From: SCUS01 sp966211675
GTDB taxonomy: Bacteria > Myxococcota_A > Polyangia > Polyangiales > Ga0077539
Assembly (NCBI GenBank): GCA_966211675.1
Contig: CBIHPK010000002.1
Coordinates: 109,975 to 173,974 of the forward strand
Length of the DNA: 64,000 nucleotides
Direction of reading: 5' to 3'
Part shown: positions 30,363 to 38,807 of the stretch, in pieces
Numbering within the stretch: the first letter of the stretch is position 1
Layout of the letters: the number at the start of each line of letters is the position of its first letter
Notes under the pieces: generated by a model
The model's input: only the letters and a program-made list of their open reading frames with translations
Database searches by the model: none
What the model was told of the DNA's origin: nothing
Program-made: the position numbers and the translations under genes

Positions 30363-31118
30363 TCAGCGGATCTCGCCCGCTCGCACCGCGTGCACCGCGC
30401 CGTGGTCATCGCGGACGTTCAGCGCGCCGCTCGGGTCGATGTCGACCGCGACGCCGCTGAGGTCGCCGATGGACACCCGCGCCCCGATGCTCTCGCAGCG
30501 ACCGATGAGCCGCTGGCGGATGGCGCCGAACCCGTCGACGCAGAGCAGCCCGAGCGTCTCGTCGAGGCGCTCGAGCAGCGCCGAGAGCACGGCCTCGCGC
30601 CCCGGGTCCTCGCCTCGCACGAGGCGCAGCGAGGTCGCGATGGCGGCGATGGCCTCGGGCATCACGGCTCCGCTCACGTTGACGCCGAGGCCGAGCACCA
30701 CCGCGCTCGGCTGCACCCCGCGGTAGATCGCCTCGGCCAGCAGGCCCGCGAGCTTCTTCCCCCGGTGCCGCACGTCGTTGGGCCACTTCACCGCCGTGGG
30801 CGTGGGCGTGAACCCGTCGAGCGCCTCGGACACCGCGAGCCCCGCGCCGAGCGCGAGCAGCGGCGGCTCGATCGCGTCGAGCCCCGCGCGCCACACGATC
30901 GACAGGTAGAGGTTCTCCCCCGCCGGGGACGACCACGATCGCCCGAGGCGCCCGCGCCCCGAGGTCTGCGCGTCGGCGAGCACGACGGTCCCGTGGCCCG
31001 CGCCTGCGTTGGCGAGCGCGCGGGCGTCGTCGTTGGTCGAGCCGGTCAGGGCCTTGAGGATCAGCGGCCGACCCAGCCGGCACCCGGGCGGGCTCACGAA
31101 GCCGTGGAGGTCGTCCAT
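30363..31118 (-). CDS. birA: Biotin-[acetyl-CoA-carboxylase] ligase, catalytic-only form
   Basis: Attaches biotin to carboxyl-carrier proteins through biotinyl-AMP. The 251 residues contain the ATP/biotin loop SGRGRLGRSW, KWPNDV and KLAGLLAE, plus the small C-terminal beta domain (IGARVSIGDLSGVAVDIDPSGAL). The DNA-binding winged helix of E. coli BirA is absent, so it is a ligase without repressor function. The ATG at 31118 is eight bases after the nadC stop, so the genes form an operon. It converges with the kinase gene with abutting stops. Confidence 0.95.
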   Translation of the reverse strand: MDDLHGFVSPPGCRLGRPLILKALTGSTNDDARALANAGAGHGTVVLADAQTSGRGRLGRSWSSPAGENLYLSIVWRAGLDAIEPPLLALGAGLAVSEALDGFTPTPTAVKWPNDVRHRGKKLAGLLAEAIYRGVQPSAVVLGLGVNVSGAVMPEAIAAIATSLRLVRGEDPGREAVLSALLERLDETLGLLCVDGFGAIRQRLIGRCESIGARVSIGDLSGVAVDIDPSGALNVRDDHGAVHAVRAGEIR

Positions 31119-31126
31119 CGGCGGGC

Positions 31127-32032
31127 CTACGGCGTGGTCTCGTCCCAGGAGCCGGTGACCTCGAGGTCGAGCCCGATGTCCACCGCGCGGGCGCCGTGGG
31201 TGAGCGCGCCGACGGAGAGGACGTCGACGCCCATCGCCCCGAGCGCAGGGACGCGCTCGAGGGTGATGCCCCCGGAGACCTCCACGATGGGGCTGTGGGC
31301 GAGCGAGCGGATGCGCCGGAGCGCCTCGATGGTCTGCTCGTCGTCGAAGTTGTCGAGCATGAGCACGTCCACGCCGGCGGCGAGCGCCTCCTCGAGCTCC
31401 TCGAGGGACTGCACCTCGCACTCGATGCGCATGGTGTGCGGGGCCGAGCGGCGGGCCCGCTCGATCGCCGGGCGGACGCCGCCGCACACGGCGACGTGGT
31501 TGTCCTTGATGAGCACCGCGGAGGAGAGGTCGTTGCGGTGGTTGTGCCCGCCGCCGGCGCGGACGGCGTAGCGGTCGAGGGCGCGCAGCCCGGGGTTGGT
31601 CTTACGGGTGTCCGTAATCCGCGCGCGGCTGCCCTCGGGGAGGGCGTCGACGAAGCGGCGGGTCAGGGTGGCGACGCCGCACATGCGCTGGAGCAGGTTG
31701 AGCGCGGCGCGCTCGCCGGTGAGGACGCCGTGCGCGGGGCCCTCGATCGCGGCGACCACGGCGCCCTTGGGGAGCAGGGTGCCGTCGGCGACGCGCGCCG
31801 TGAAGCTCACCCGGGGGTCGACGCGGGCGAACACCCGAGCGGCCACCGCGAGGCCCGCGAGGACCATGGGCTCGCGGGCAGAGAAGACCCCGCGGGCGAG
31901 GGCGTCAGGGGGAATGACCGTGCGGGTGGTGACGTCGCCGGCGGCGAGGTCCTCGGCGAGCGCGAGCGCGACGATGCGGTCGACCTCGAGGGGGGACAGC
32001 TCGGCGGGGGAGAGGAAGGGCGCGAGGTTCAT
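31127..32032 (-). CDS. nadC: Nicotinate-nucleotide diphosphorylase (carboxylating)
   Basis: Quinolinate phosphoribosyltransferase, converting quinolinate and PRPP to nicotinate mononucleotide in de novo NAD synthesis. 301 residues. Active-site motifs include LQRMCGVAT, TRKTNPGLR, GGHNHRNDL, IKDNHV, ECEVQSLEE, LMLDNF and EVSGGI. ATG 32032 begins MNLAPFLSP, the usual short N-terminus; the frame extends upstream but the extension looks non-coding. It is co-transcribed with birA and divergent from the complex III operon. Confidence 0.97.
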   Translation of the reverse strand: MNLAPFLSPAELSPLEVDRIVALALAEDLAAGDVTTRTVIPPDALARGVFSAREPMVLAGLAVAARVFARVDPRVSFTARVADGTLLPKGAVVAAIEGPAHGVLTGERAALNLLQRMCGVATLTRRFVDALPEGSRARITDTRKTNPGLRALDRYAVRAGGGHNHRNDLSSAVLIKDNHVAVCGGVRPAIERARRSAPHTMRIECEVQSLEELEEALAAGVDVLMLDNFDDEQTIEALRRIRSLAHSPIVEVSGGITLERVPALGAMGVDVLSVGALTHGARAVDIGLDLEVTGSWDETTP

Positions 32033-32419
32033 GGCGTCGGCGGGAGCGTTAGCACAGAAGGCCCTCCGGGTTTCACGGGGCCCGCAAAGGGATCCACGGT
32101 CGGCCCTTGTCGGAGCCCGGGCGGGGCACTTCATATGGGCCCGCGCGGCGTCGGCGACCATGGAGCCATCGTTGTCGATTCCTCGCGCGGCACCCCAGTG
32201 AACCTGTTAGCGTCCCCGCCCGCGAACGAGCCGGCAGAAACCCTCTCTGATTCGACACCAGACAGGGCCCCTTTCCTTCCCGGTTCGAGCGCATGCCTCT
32301 TGACAGGGTTGCCGCGAATATGGTGCTAGCGGCACCGCGGTCCTGCGGCGCCCGGTCGCAGGGCGGGAGAACCGAGGACGCGACCCGCGCTCGGCCAGCA
32401 GACCGAAGACAAACCTCCG
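32033..32419. other. 387-bp divergent control region between nadC and actA
   Basis: No gene is convincing here. It separates nadC (minus) from the large respiratory operon (plus). The stretch 32200-32340 is clearly less GC-rich than its surroundings and contains the best -35 type hexamer near actA. The rest shows no repeat or hairpin that I can support. Confidence 0.6.
32300..32328 (+). promoter_or_regulatory. Possible promoter of the complex III-oxidase operon
   Basis: A perfect TTGACA at 32300-32305 lies 115 bases before the actA ATG. The spacing to a -10 is poor: TATGGT (32319-32324) is only 13 bases away and the sequence at 17 bases is a weak match. Support is therefore mainly the -35 hexamer and position. 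Confidence 0.35.
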
Positions 32420-33043
32420 ATGCAGATCTTCCCGCGCTCACTCAACCGTCTGCCGGCCATCGTCGCCGTCGTGGTCGCCCTTGCGGGCGGCCTCGTGACG
32501 TCGCTGGTCTGGTACTACTTCTCACCGCTGCACACGCAGGTCGGCTACCAGCCGCACCAGCCTGTCCCGTACAGCCACCTGCTGCACGCCGGACAGATGG
32601 GCATGGACTGCCGGTATTGCCACGCGAACATCGAGCGCGCCGCGCACGCGATGATTCCGCCGACGCAGACCTGCATGAACTGCCACGCCCTGGTGCGCAC
32701 CACCTCCGCACGGCTCGCGCCGGTGCGTGAGAGCTGGGAGAGCGGCCGGGCGATCGAGTGGGTGAAGGTCCACCGCCTTCCCGACCACGCGTACTTCGAT
32801 CACAGCGTGCACCTGTCCGCAGGCGTGGGCTGCGTCGAGTGCCACGGCCGGGTCGATCAGATGGACGTCGTGCGCCAGGTCCGGCCGTTGAGCATGTCCT
32901 GGTGCCTCGACTGCCACCGCAACCCGGGGCCGCGCATCCGCCCGATCGATCAGATCACCAACATGGATCCGAGTCTGAGTGGGACCGCGCAGCCTCCGCG
33001 CGTGCTCAATCCACCGCAGACGTGCTCAGGGTGTCACCGATGA
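32420..33043 (+). CDS. actA: Alternative complex III subunit A, pentahaem cytochrome c
   Basis: Membrane-anchored pentahaem cytochrome of 207 residues that passes electrons within alternative complex III. A single N-terminal helix (LPAIVAVVVALAGGLVTSLVW) anchors it, followed by five CxxCH sites: CRYCH 64-68, CMNCH 85-89, CVECH 138-142, CLDCH 162-166 and CSGCH 202-206, the last at the very C-terminus. The stop overlaps the actB start as ATGA. It opens the act-sco-cox operon. The haem count and position next to the molybdopterin-like subunit fit ActA well. Confidence 0.95.
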   Translation: MQIFPRSLNRLPAIVAVVVALAGGLVTSLVWYYFSPLHTQVGYQPHQPVPYSHLLHAGQMGMDCRYCHANIERAAHAMIPPTQTCMNCHALVRTTSARLAPVRESWESGRAIEWVKVHRLPDHAYFDHSVHLSAGVGCVECHGRVDQMDVVRQVRPLSMSWCLDCHRNPGPRIRPIDQITNMDPSLSGTAQPPRVLNPPQTCSGCHR

Positions 33044-36000
33044 CGCATCGCAAGCCGTATGAGTTCGAGGGGCCCGCGCCGGACGCGGCGGTCTATTGGA
33101 CCAGCCTCGATGACTTCACGCTCCAGCAGAGCGACGACCCGGCCGCCCGGGCGCACCTCGCCGAGGAGTTCACCCGGGAGTCGCTCGACTTCACCGACGG
33201 CGGGGTCTCGCGCCGCGGGTTCATGACCCTGATGGGCGCGGCCGTCGCGCTCGGGACCCTCGAGGGGTGCCGTCGGCCGGTCGACAAGATCATGCCGTAC
33301 ACCCGGATGCCCGAGGACGTGGCCGTCAACGTGACGAGCTACTACGCCACGGTCCTCGACCGGCGCGGCGAGTCCCTGGGGCTGCTCGTGGAGAGCCACG
33401 AGGGGCGGCCCACCAAGATCGAGGGCAACCCTGACCACAGCGCGAGCCGCGGCAAGACCGACCTCCTCGCGCAGGCCGCGGTGCTCGACCTCTACGACCC
33501 CGACCGCGCCCGTCAGCCGTCGATGCGCGGCGAAGACAAGCGCTACGCCGACGCCGAGGCGGCCCTCGCCGCGGCGCTCCAGGCGCAGGCGGCGAACGGC
33601 GGCGGCGGCCTCCGCGTGCTCGCGCAACCGACCAGCTCTCCGACCTTCGTGCGGCTCCGCCAGGCGGTGCTCCGGCGCTTCCCCAACGCGCGCTTCCACA
33701 CCTGGAGCGCGGCCTCCAACAGCAATGCTCGCGAGGGCGCGAAGCTCGCCTTCGGGCAGGTCGTCCTCCCGGTGCTCTCGCTCGAGCGGGCGCGGGTGAT
33801 CCTCTCCCTCGACAGCGACTTCCTCCAGACCGAGACCGGCGCGGTGCGCAACACCCGCGGCTTCGCCCAGGGGCGTCAGCCCGGCGAGGCGATGAGCCGA
33901 CTCTACGTGGTCGAGCCCTCGTACACGACCACCGGCGCCAACGCCGACCACCGCCTGCGCCTCGCGGCGCGCGAGGTGGAGCTCTACCTCCAGGCCCTCG
34001 CCGGTCAGCTCGTGCGCGCGCACAGCCTCGACCTCGGCGAGATCGCCGCCGCGGTGCGCAACGTCCAGGCCCCGCAGGGCGTCCCCGCGAAGTGGGTCGA
34101 GGCCGTCGCCAACGACCTCGCCGCGCACCGCGGCGCTTCGGCGCTGGTCGTCGGCTCGCGGCAGCCCGCGACGGTTCACGCCCTCGCGCACGCCATCAAC
34201 CAGGCGCTCGGCAACGCCGGGCAGACGGTGCAGTACGTCGCCCCGGCGGACCGCGACGAGGTCGACCACGGCACCGACATCGCGGCCCTCGCCGAGGCGA
34301 TGGGCAACGGCCAGGTGCAGGCCCTGGTGATCCTCGGAGGAAACCCCGTCTACGACGCCCCCGGCGACCTCGCCTTCGGCGAGAAGCTCGGCCGCGTCCC
34401 CGCCAGCTTCGCGCTCTCCTCGCACCGCGACGAGACCGCCGAGCGGGCGACCTGGCACATCCCTCGGGCGCACGAGCTCGAGTCCTGGGGCGATGGGCAG
34501 TCGCTCGACGGCACCGTCGCGATCCAGCAGCCGCTGATCCAGCCGCTCTTCCAGGGCCGCTCGGACCTCGAGATCCTGGCGCTCCTCGCCGATGCGCCGT
34601 CGCCCCGCGGCCACGACCTCGTGCAGGAGACCCACCGCGGCGCCGGGGTGCCCGCGGTGATCTTCAACCGCTCCTGGCGCCGGTCGCTCAACCGCGGGGT
34701 GCACGCCGAGGCCCCGTCCAACGTGGCGGTCCCGTCGATCCTGGGTGGCGCGGTCGCGCAGCGCATGGCGCAGCGCCAGGCGGGCTCGCCCATCGGGCAG
34801 AACAACCTCGAGGTGAACTTCCTCGTGGACGCCAAGCTGCTCGACGGCCGCCACGCGAACAACGCCTGGCTGCAGGAGCTCCCGGACCCGGTCACCAAGG
34901 TCACCTGGGACAACGTCGCCTACGTCTCGCCCGCCACCGCGGCGGCGCTGAGCATCAGCAACGGCGACATGATCCGGCTCTCCAAGGGCAGCCGCTCGGT
35001 CGAGGTGGTCGCCTGGATCCTGCCGGGTCAGGCCGACTGGAGCATCGGGCTCACGCTCGGCTGGGGTCGCACCAAGGCCGGCCGCGTCGGCAGCCGCAAG
35101 GGCTTCGACGTCACCGCCCTCCGCTCCGCCGGGGCGCTGTGGTTCACCGACGGCGTCGCGCTGGCCAGGACCGGCGCGACCTACCCCCTCTCGCAGACGC
35201 AGGACCACTTCCGGATGGAAGGCCGTCCGATGGCGGTCGAGGCCACGCTGGCGGAGTTCCAGGCGACGCCGAACTTCGCCGCCCGTCGCTCGCCGACGCC
35301 CCGCACGCTGCCGCTCTGGCGCGAGGTGGATTACAGCACCGGGTATCGCTGGGGCATGACCATCGACCTGGCCACCTGCACCGGCTGCAACACCTGCGTC
35401 GTCGCCTGCCAGTCGGAGAACAACATCCCGGTGGTCGGCAAGGAGCAGGTCTCCCGCGGCCGCGAGATGCACTGGCTGCGCATCGACCGCTACTTCGTGA
35501 GCCCGAAGGCGCACGGCAACGACCGCGACGCGGAGGCGACCAGCGACCCCGCGGTGGCCTTCCAGCCGCTCGCCTGCGTGCAGTGCGAAGAGGCCCCCTG
35601 CGAGAACGTGTGCCCGGTGAACGCCACCACGCACAGCCCCGAAGGGCTCAACGACATGGCCTACAACCGCTGCATCGGCACGCGGTACTGCGCCAACAAC
35701 TGCCCGTACAAGGTGCGCCGCTTCAACTACCTGAACTGGCACAACGACGGGGTCTACCAGCCCGAGGACGCCGACGTCCCGGAGACGGTCCGCATGCAGA
35801 TGAACCCCAACGTCACGGTGCGCTTCCGCGGCGTCATGGAGAAGTGCACGTACTGCGTGCAGCGCATCCAGGGCCGGAAGATCGAGGCGCGCCGCTCGGA
35901 CAACGGCCACGGCCGGCACATCCGCGACGGCGAGCTGATGACCGCGTGCCAGCAGGCCTGCCCGGCGGACGCGATCGTGTTTGGTGACCTCAACGACCGG

Positions 36001-36126
36001 GAGAGCCGCATCGCGCGGCTCCACCGCGACGACCGGCGCTACGCGCTGCTCGGGGAGATCGGCACGCAGCCGCGAACCCTGTACCTCGCCAAGGTCCGCA
36101 ATCCGAACCCGGAGATGCTCGGATGA
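33040..36126 (+). CDS. actB: Alternative complex III subunit B, iron-sulfur / molybdopterin-oxidoreductase-like
   Basis: Large periplasmic subunit of 1028 residues. A Tat-like signal is set unusually far in: SRRGFMTLMGAAVALG at 57-72, as in the so-called Tat-variant members of the family. The middle 700 residues resemble a molybdopterin oxidoreductase, but in this family no cofactor is bound. The C-terminal part from about 780 is a ferredoxin-like unit with four cluster motifs: CTGCNTCVVAC, CVQCEEAPCENVC, CIGTRYCANNC and CTYC with CQQACPAD. It receives electrons from the quinol site at ActC and hands them to the c haems. Overlaps both neighbours by ATGA. Confidence 0.95.
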   Translation: MTHRKPYEFEGPAPDAAVYWTSLDDFTLQQSDDPAARAHLAEEFTRESLDFTDGGVSRRGFMTLMGAAVALGTLEGCRRPVDKIMPYTRMPEDVAVNVTSYYATVLDRRGESLGLLVESHEGRPTKIEGNPDHSASRGKTDLLAQAAVLDLYDPDRARQPSMRGEDKRYADAEAALAAALQAQAANGGGGLRVLAQPTSSPTFVRLRQAVLRRFPNARFHTWSAASNSNAREGAKLAFGQVVLPVLSLERARVILSLDSDFLQTETGAVRNTRGFAQGRQPGEAMSRLYVVEPSYTTTGANADHRLRLAAREVELYLQALAGQLVRAHSLDLGEIAAAVRNVQAPQGVPAKWVEAVANDLAAHRGASALVVGSRQPATVHALAHAINQALGNAGQTVQYVAPADRDEVDHGTDIAALAEAMGNGQVQALVILGGNPVYDAPGDLAFGEKLGRVPASFALSSHRDETAERATWHIPRAHELESWGDGQSLDGTVAIQQPLIQPLFQGRSDLEILALLADAPSPRGHDLVQETHRGAGVPAVIFNRSWRRSLNRGVHAEAPSNVAVPSILGGAVAQRMAQRQAGSPIGQNNLEVNFLVDAKLLDGRHANNAWLQELPDPVTKVTWDNVAYVSPATAAALSISNGDMIRLSKGSRSVEVVAWILPGQADWSIGLTLGWGRTKAGRVGSRKGFDVTALRSAGALWFTDGVALARTGATYPLSQTQDHFRMEGRPMAVEATLAEFQATPNFAARRSPTPRTLPLWREVDYSTGYRWGMTIDLATCTGCNTCVVACQSENNIPVVGKEQVSRGREMHWLRIDRYFVSPKAHGNDRDAEATSDPAVAFQPLACVQCEEAPCENVCPVNATTHSPEGLNDMAYNRCIGTRYCANNCPYKVRRFNYLNWHNDGVYQPEDADVPETVRMQMNPNVTVRFRGVMEKCTYCVQRIQGRKIEARRSDNGHGRHIRDGELMTACQQACPADAIVFGDLNDRESRIARLHRDDRRYALLGEIGTQPRTLYLAKVRNPNPEMLG

Positions 36127-37565
36127 GCTTCGACGCACCGATCAAGGCCATCGGCGAGAAGGATCTCGTCGCCCCGAAGAGCACCTTCAAGTCCATCACC
36201 GAGGCGGTCAGCCGGGTGACGGAGAACCCTGCCCCGAAGGGCTGGTGGATCGCCTTCCTCACGGCGTTCACCTTCACCGGCGTCCTGCTCGGGTCCATCG
36301 GGTACCTGTTCTGGCGCGGCGTCGGCGTCTGGGGAAACAACTCCCCGGTCGCCTGGGCCTGGGACATCACCAACTTCGTCTGGTGGGTCGGCATCGGTCA
36401 CGCGGGAACCCTCATCTCCGCGGTGCTGTTCCTGTTCCGTCAGAAGTGGCGCACGTCCATCAACCGCTTCGCGGAGGCGATGACCATCTTCGCGGTCATC
36501 TGCGCCCTCATCTTCCCGGGCATCCACGTCGGCCGCGTCTGGCACGCGTACTACCTGGCGCCCATCCCCAACCAGATGGGCATCTGGCCCAACTTCAAGA
36601 GCCCGCTCCTCTGGGACGTGTTCGCCGTGAGCACGTACTTCACGGTGTCCTCGCTCTTCTGGTTCGTCGGCCTCATCCCCGACCTCGCGACGCTGCGCGA
36701 CCGCGCGAAGAACAACCTGCGCCGCATGGTGTACGGCTTCCTCGCGCTCGGCTGGCGCGGCTCCAACCGCCACTGGCAGAACTACGAGCGCGGCTACCTG
36801 ATCCTGGCGGCGCTCTCGACCCCCCTCGTGCTCTCCGTGCACTCGGTGGTGTCCTTCGACTTCGCCACCTCCGTCGAGCCCGGCTGGCACACGACGATCT
36901 TCCCGCCGTACTTCGTCGCGGGCGCCGTGTTCTCGGGCTTCGCGATGGTGATGACGCTCCTGCTCATCGCCCGCTCGGTCTTCAAGCTCACCGACCTGGT
37001 CACGATGACCCACGTCGAGCTGATGAACAAGATCATGCTCGCGACGGGTTCGCTCGTTGGCTACGCGTACGCGATGGAGTTCTTCGTCGCCTGGTACTCG
37101 GGCAACGAGTACGAGCGCTACGTCTTCATCAACCGCGCGACCGGCCCGTACGCCTGGGCGTACTGGATCATGATCACCTGCAACGTGATCTCGCCGCAGC
37201 TCTTCTGGTCGAAGCGCCTGCGGACCAACATCCCGCTCAGCTTCGTCGTGTCGATCTTCATCAACATCGGCATGTGGTTCGAGCGCTTCGTGATCATCGT
37301 GACGTCGCTGCACCGCGACTTCATCCCGAGCTCGTGGGGCTACTTCCACCCGACGCTCATCGACATCACGACCTACATGGGCTCGCTGGGCCTGTTCTTC
37401 ACGCTCTTCCTGCTATTCCTGCGCTGGGTCCCGATGATCGCCATCGCCGAGCTGAAGAGCATCCTCCCGGAGGCCGACCCGCACTTCGGCGAGCACCACG
37501 ACGAGGCCCACGAGGGCGACAGCCACGGCGAGCCCGCGCTCGCGACCAGCGCGGAGGGACACTGA
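36123..37565 (+). CDS. actC: Alternative complex III subunit C, NrfD/PsrC-like quinol-binding membrane protein
   Basis: Polytopic protein of 480 residues with about ten hydrophobic helices, homologous to NrfD/PsrC quinol-oxidising subunits. Starts within ATGA shared with actB. The N-terminus carries a cytoplasmic stretch (SFDAPIKAIGEKDLVAPKST) and helix 1 begins near WWIAFLTAFTFTGV. Residues typical of the family include HAGTLISAVLFLFRQKWR. The C-terminus ends in a His- and Glu-rich tail (EHHDEAHEGDSHGE), an addition not required for quinol chemistry. The GGAGG in its last codons is the ribosome site of actD. Confidence 0.95.
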   Translation: MSFDAPIKAIGEKDLVAPKSTFKSITEAVSRVTENPAPKGWWIAFLTAFTFTGVLLGSIGYLFWRGVGVWGNNSPVAWAWDITNFVWWVGIGHAGTLISAVLFLFRQKWRTSINRFAEAMTIFAVICALIFPGIHVGRVWHAYYLAPIPNQMGIWPNFKSPLLWDVFAVSTYFTVSSLFWFVGLIPDLATLRDRAKNNLRRMVYGFLALGWRGSNRHWQNYERGYLILAALSTPLVLSVHSVVSFDFATSVEPGWHTTIFPPYFVAGAVFSGFAMVMTLLLIARSVFKLTDLVTMTHVELMNKIMLATGSLVGYAYAMEFFVAWYSGNEYERYVFINRATGPYAWAYWIMITCNVISPQLFWSKRLRTNIPLSFVVSIFINIGMWFERFVIIVTSLHRDFIPSSWGYFHPTLIDITTYMGSLGLFFTLFLLFLRWVPMIAIAELKSILPEADPHFGEHHDEAHEGDSHGEPALATSAEGH

Positions 37566-37569
37566 ACCT

Positions 37570-38142
37570 ATGTCCGTCGAGACCACCACGGTGAGCGTCC
37601 CGGAGGGCAGGCCCACGCTGCTCCTCGCGGAGTACGAGACCCCCGCGGCCTGCATGAAGGCCGCCGCGAAGCTCCGCGACGCGGGCTTCACCAAGTTCGA
37701 CACCCACACGCCCTTCCCGGTGCACGGGATGGACGCGGCGATGGGGATGGGCGACTCCAGGCTCGGATGGATCGTCCTGGTGATGGGCATCACCGGCCTC
37801 ATGTCCGGCATCGCCCTCATCACCTACGCCAACGGCATCGACTACCCGATCATCGTCGGCGGCAAGCCGGCGATCTCGATCCCGGCCTACGTGCCGGTGT
37901 GCTTCGAGCTGACCATCCTGCTCTCAGCGTTCGGCGCGGTGTTCGGCATGCTCGGCCTCAACAAGCTGCCGCGGCACCACCACCCGGTCTTCGAGAGCGA
38001 TCGCTTCAAGGCGGCGACGGACGACAAGTTCTTCGTGAGCGTCGAGTACGCCGACCCGAAGTTCGACGCCGACCGCACGCCCGAGCTCATCGCGTCGACG
38101 AGCCCCAACCACATCGAGATCATCGAGGACACTGAGTCGTGA
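37570..38142 (+). CDS. actD: Alternative complex III subunit D (DUF3341)
   Basis: Membrane protein of 190 residues with a soluble N-terminal part (LLLAEYETPAACMKAAAKLRDAGFTKFDTHTPFPVHGMDAAM, the DUF3341 signature) and two helices (IVLVMGITGLMSGIALITY and VPVCFELTILLSAFGAVFGML). It stabilises the complex between ActC and the periplasmic domains in known structures. GGAGG lies about 11 bases before the ATG, inside actC. Its TGA overlaps the actE GTG as GTGA (38139-38142). Confidence 0.94.
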   Translation: MSVETTTVSVPEGRPTLLLAEYETPAACMKAAAKLRDAGFTKFDTHTPFPVHGMDAAMGMGDSRLGWIVLVMGITGLMSGIALITYANGIDYPIIVGGKPAISIPAYVPVCFELTILLSAFGAVFGMLGLNKLPRHHHPVFESDRFKAATDDKFFVSVEYADPKFDADRTPELIASTSPNHIEIIEDTES

Positions 38143-38807
38143 GCCGCGCACTCTCCATCGCCGCGAGCCTCGCGGTCTTCGTGGTCGGCTGTCGGGGCGA
38201 GGTCTCCACCGATGCGCCGATCACCCCGCTGCGGAACATGCACTTCCAGCAGCGCTACAACTCGCAGGCGCACAGCGCGTTCTACGGGGACGGCCGCACG
38301 ATGCGCAACCCGCCGGAGGGCACCGTCGCGCGCTTCCCGGGCGGCGCCAACGTGCAGTACGCCAACTTCACCGTCGGCCGCGACGAGGGCTTCGACGACG
38401 ACGCCGTCACCCTCGGCCTCGAGACCGACAGCCCCACCTACGTGATGACCATCCCCGATCGGGTCACGCAGGCCGCGGGCGGGCTCGGCCCGATGATCCA
38501 GCGCGGCCAGCAGCGCTACGGCATCTACTGCACCCCGTGCCACGGGGGAGTGGGTGACGGGCGCGGCCTGGTGTTCCTGCGCAGCCAGGGGCCCGACGGG
38601 CCGCGGTACCAGTACCCGCAGCCGGCCAACCTGCACGACGACCGCATCCGGCACATCCCCGATGGTCAGCTCTACGCGACCATCTCCAACGGGGTGCGCA
38701 ACATGCCCGGGTACTCCGCGCAGATTCCCGTGAGCGACCGCTGGGCGATCGTCGCGTACGTGCGCGCGCTCCAGCTCAGCCAGATCAACAACGGAGCCAC
38801 GCCGTGA
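38139..38807 (+). CDS. actE: Alternative complex III subunit E, monohaem cytochrome c lipoprotein
   Basis: Lipoprotein of 222 residues: MSRALSIAASLAVFVVGC gives a lipobox VVGC with acylated Cys18. One haem site, CTPCH at 131-135, is followed by the usual cytochrome c fold (RHIPDGQLYATISNGVRNMPGY supplies the likely axial Met). It is the exit haem toward the oxidase or a soluble carrier. The N-terminal 100 residues contain the ActE-specific stretch HFQQRYNSQAHSAFY with MRNPPEGTVAR. Start and stop both overlap neighbours as GTGA. Confidence 0.94.
   Translation: MSRALSIAASLAVFVVGCRGEVSTDAPITPLRNMHFQQRYNSQAHSAFYGDGRTMRNPPEGTVARFPGGANVQYANFTVGRDEGFDDDAVTLGLETDSPTYVMTIPDRVTQAAGGLGPMIQRGQQRYGIYCTPCHGGVGDGRGLVFLRSQGPDGPRYQYPQPANLHDDRIRHIPDGQLYATISNGVRNMPGYSAQIPVSDRWAIVAYVRALQLSQINNGATP

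Noticed and set aside
32293..32730. Extra gene overlapping the start of actA
   Set aside because: Translation is Arg/Ala-rich with no motif; ActA in the other frame has five haem sites.
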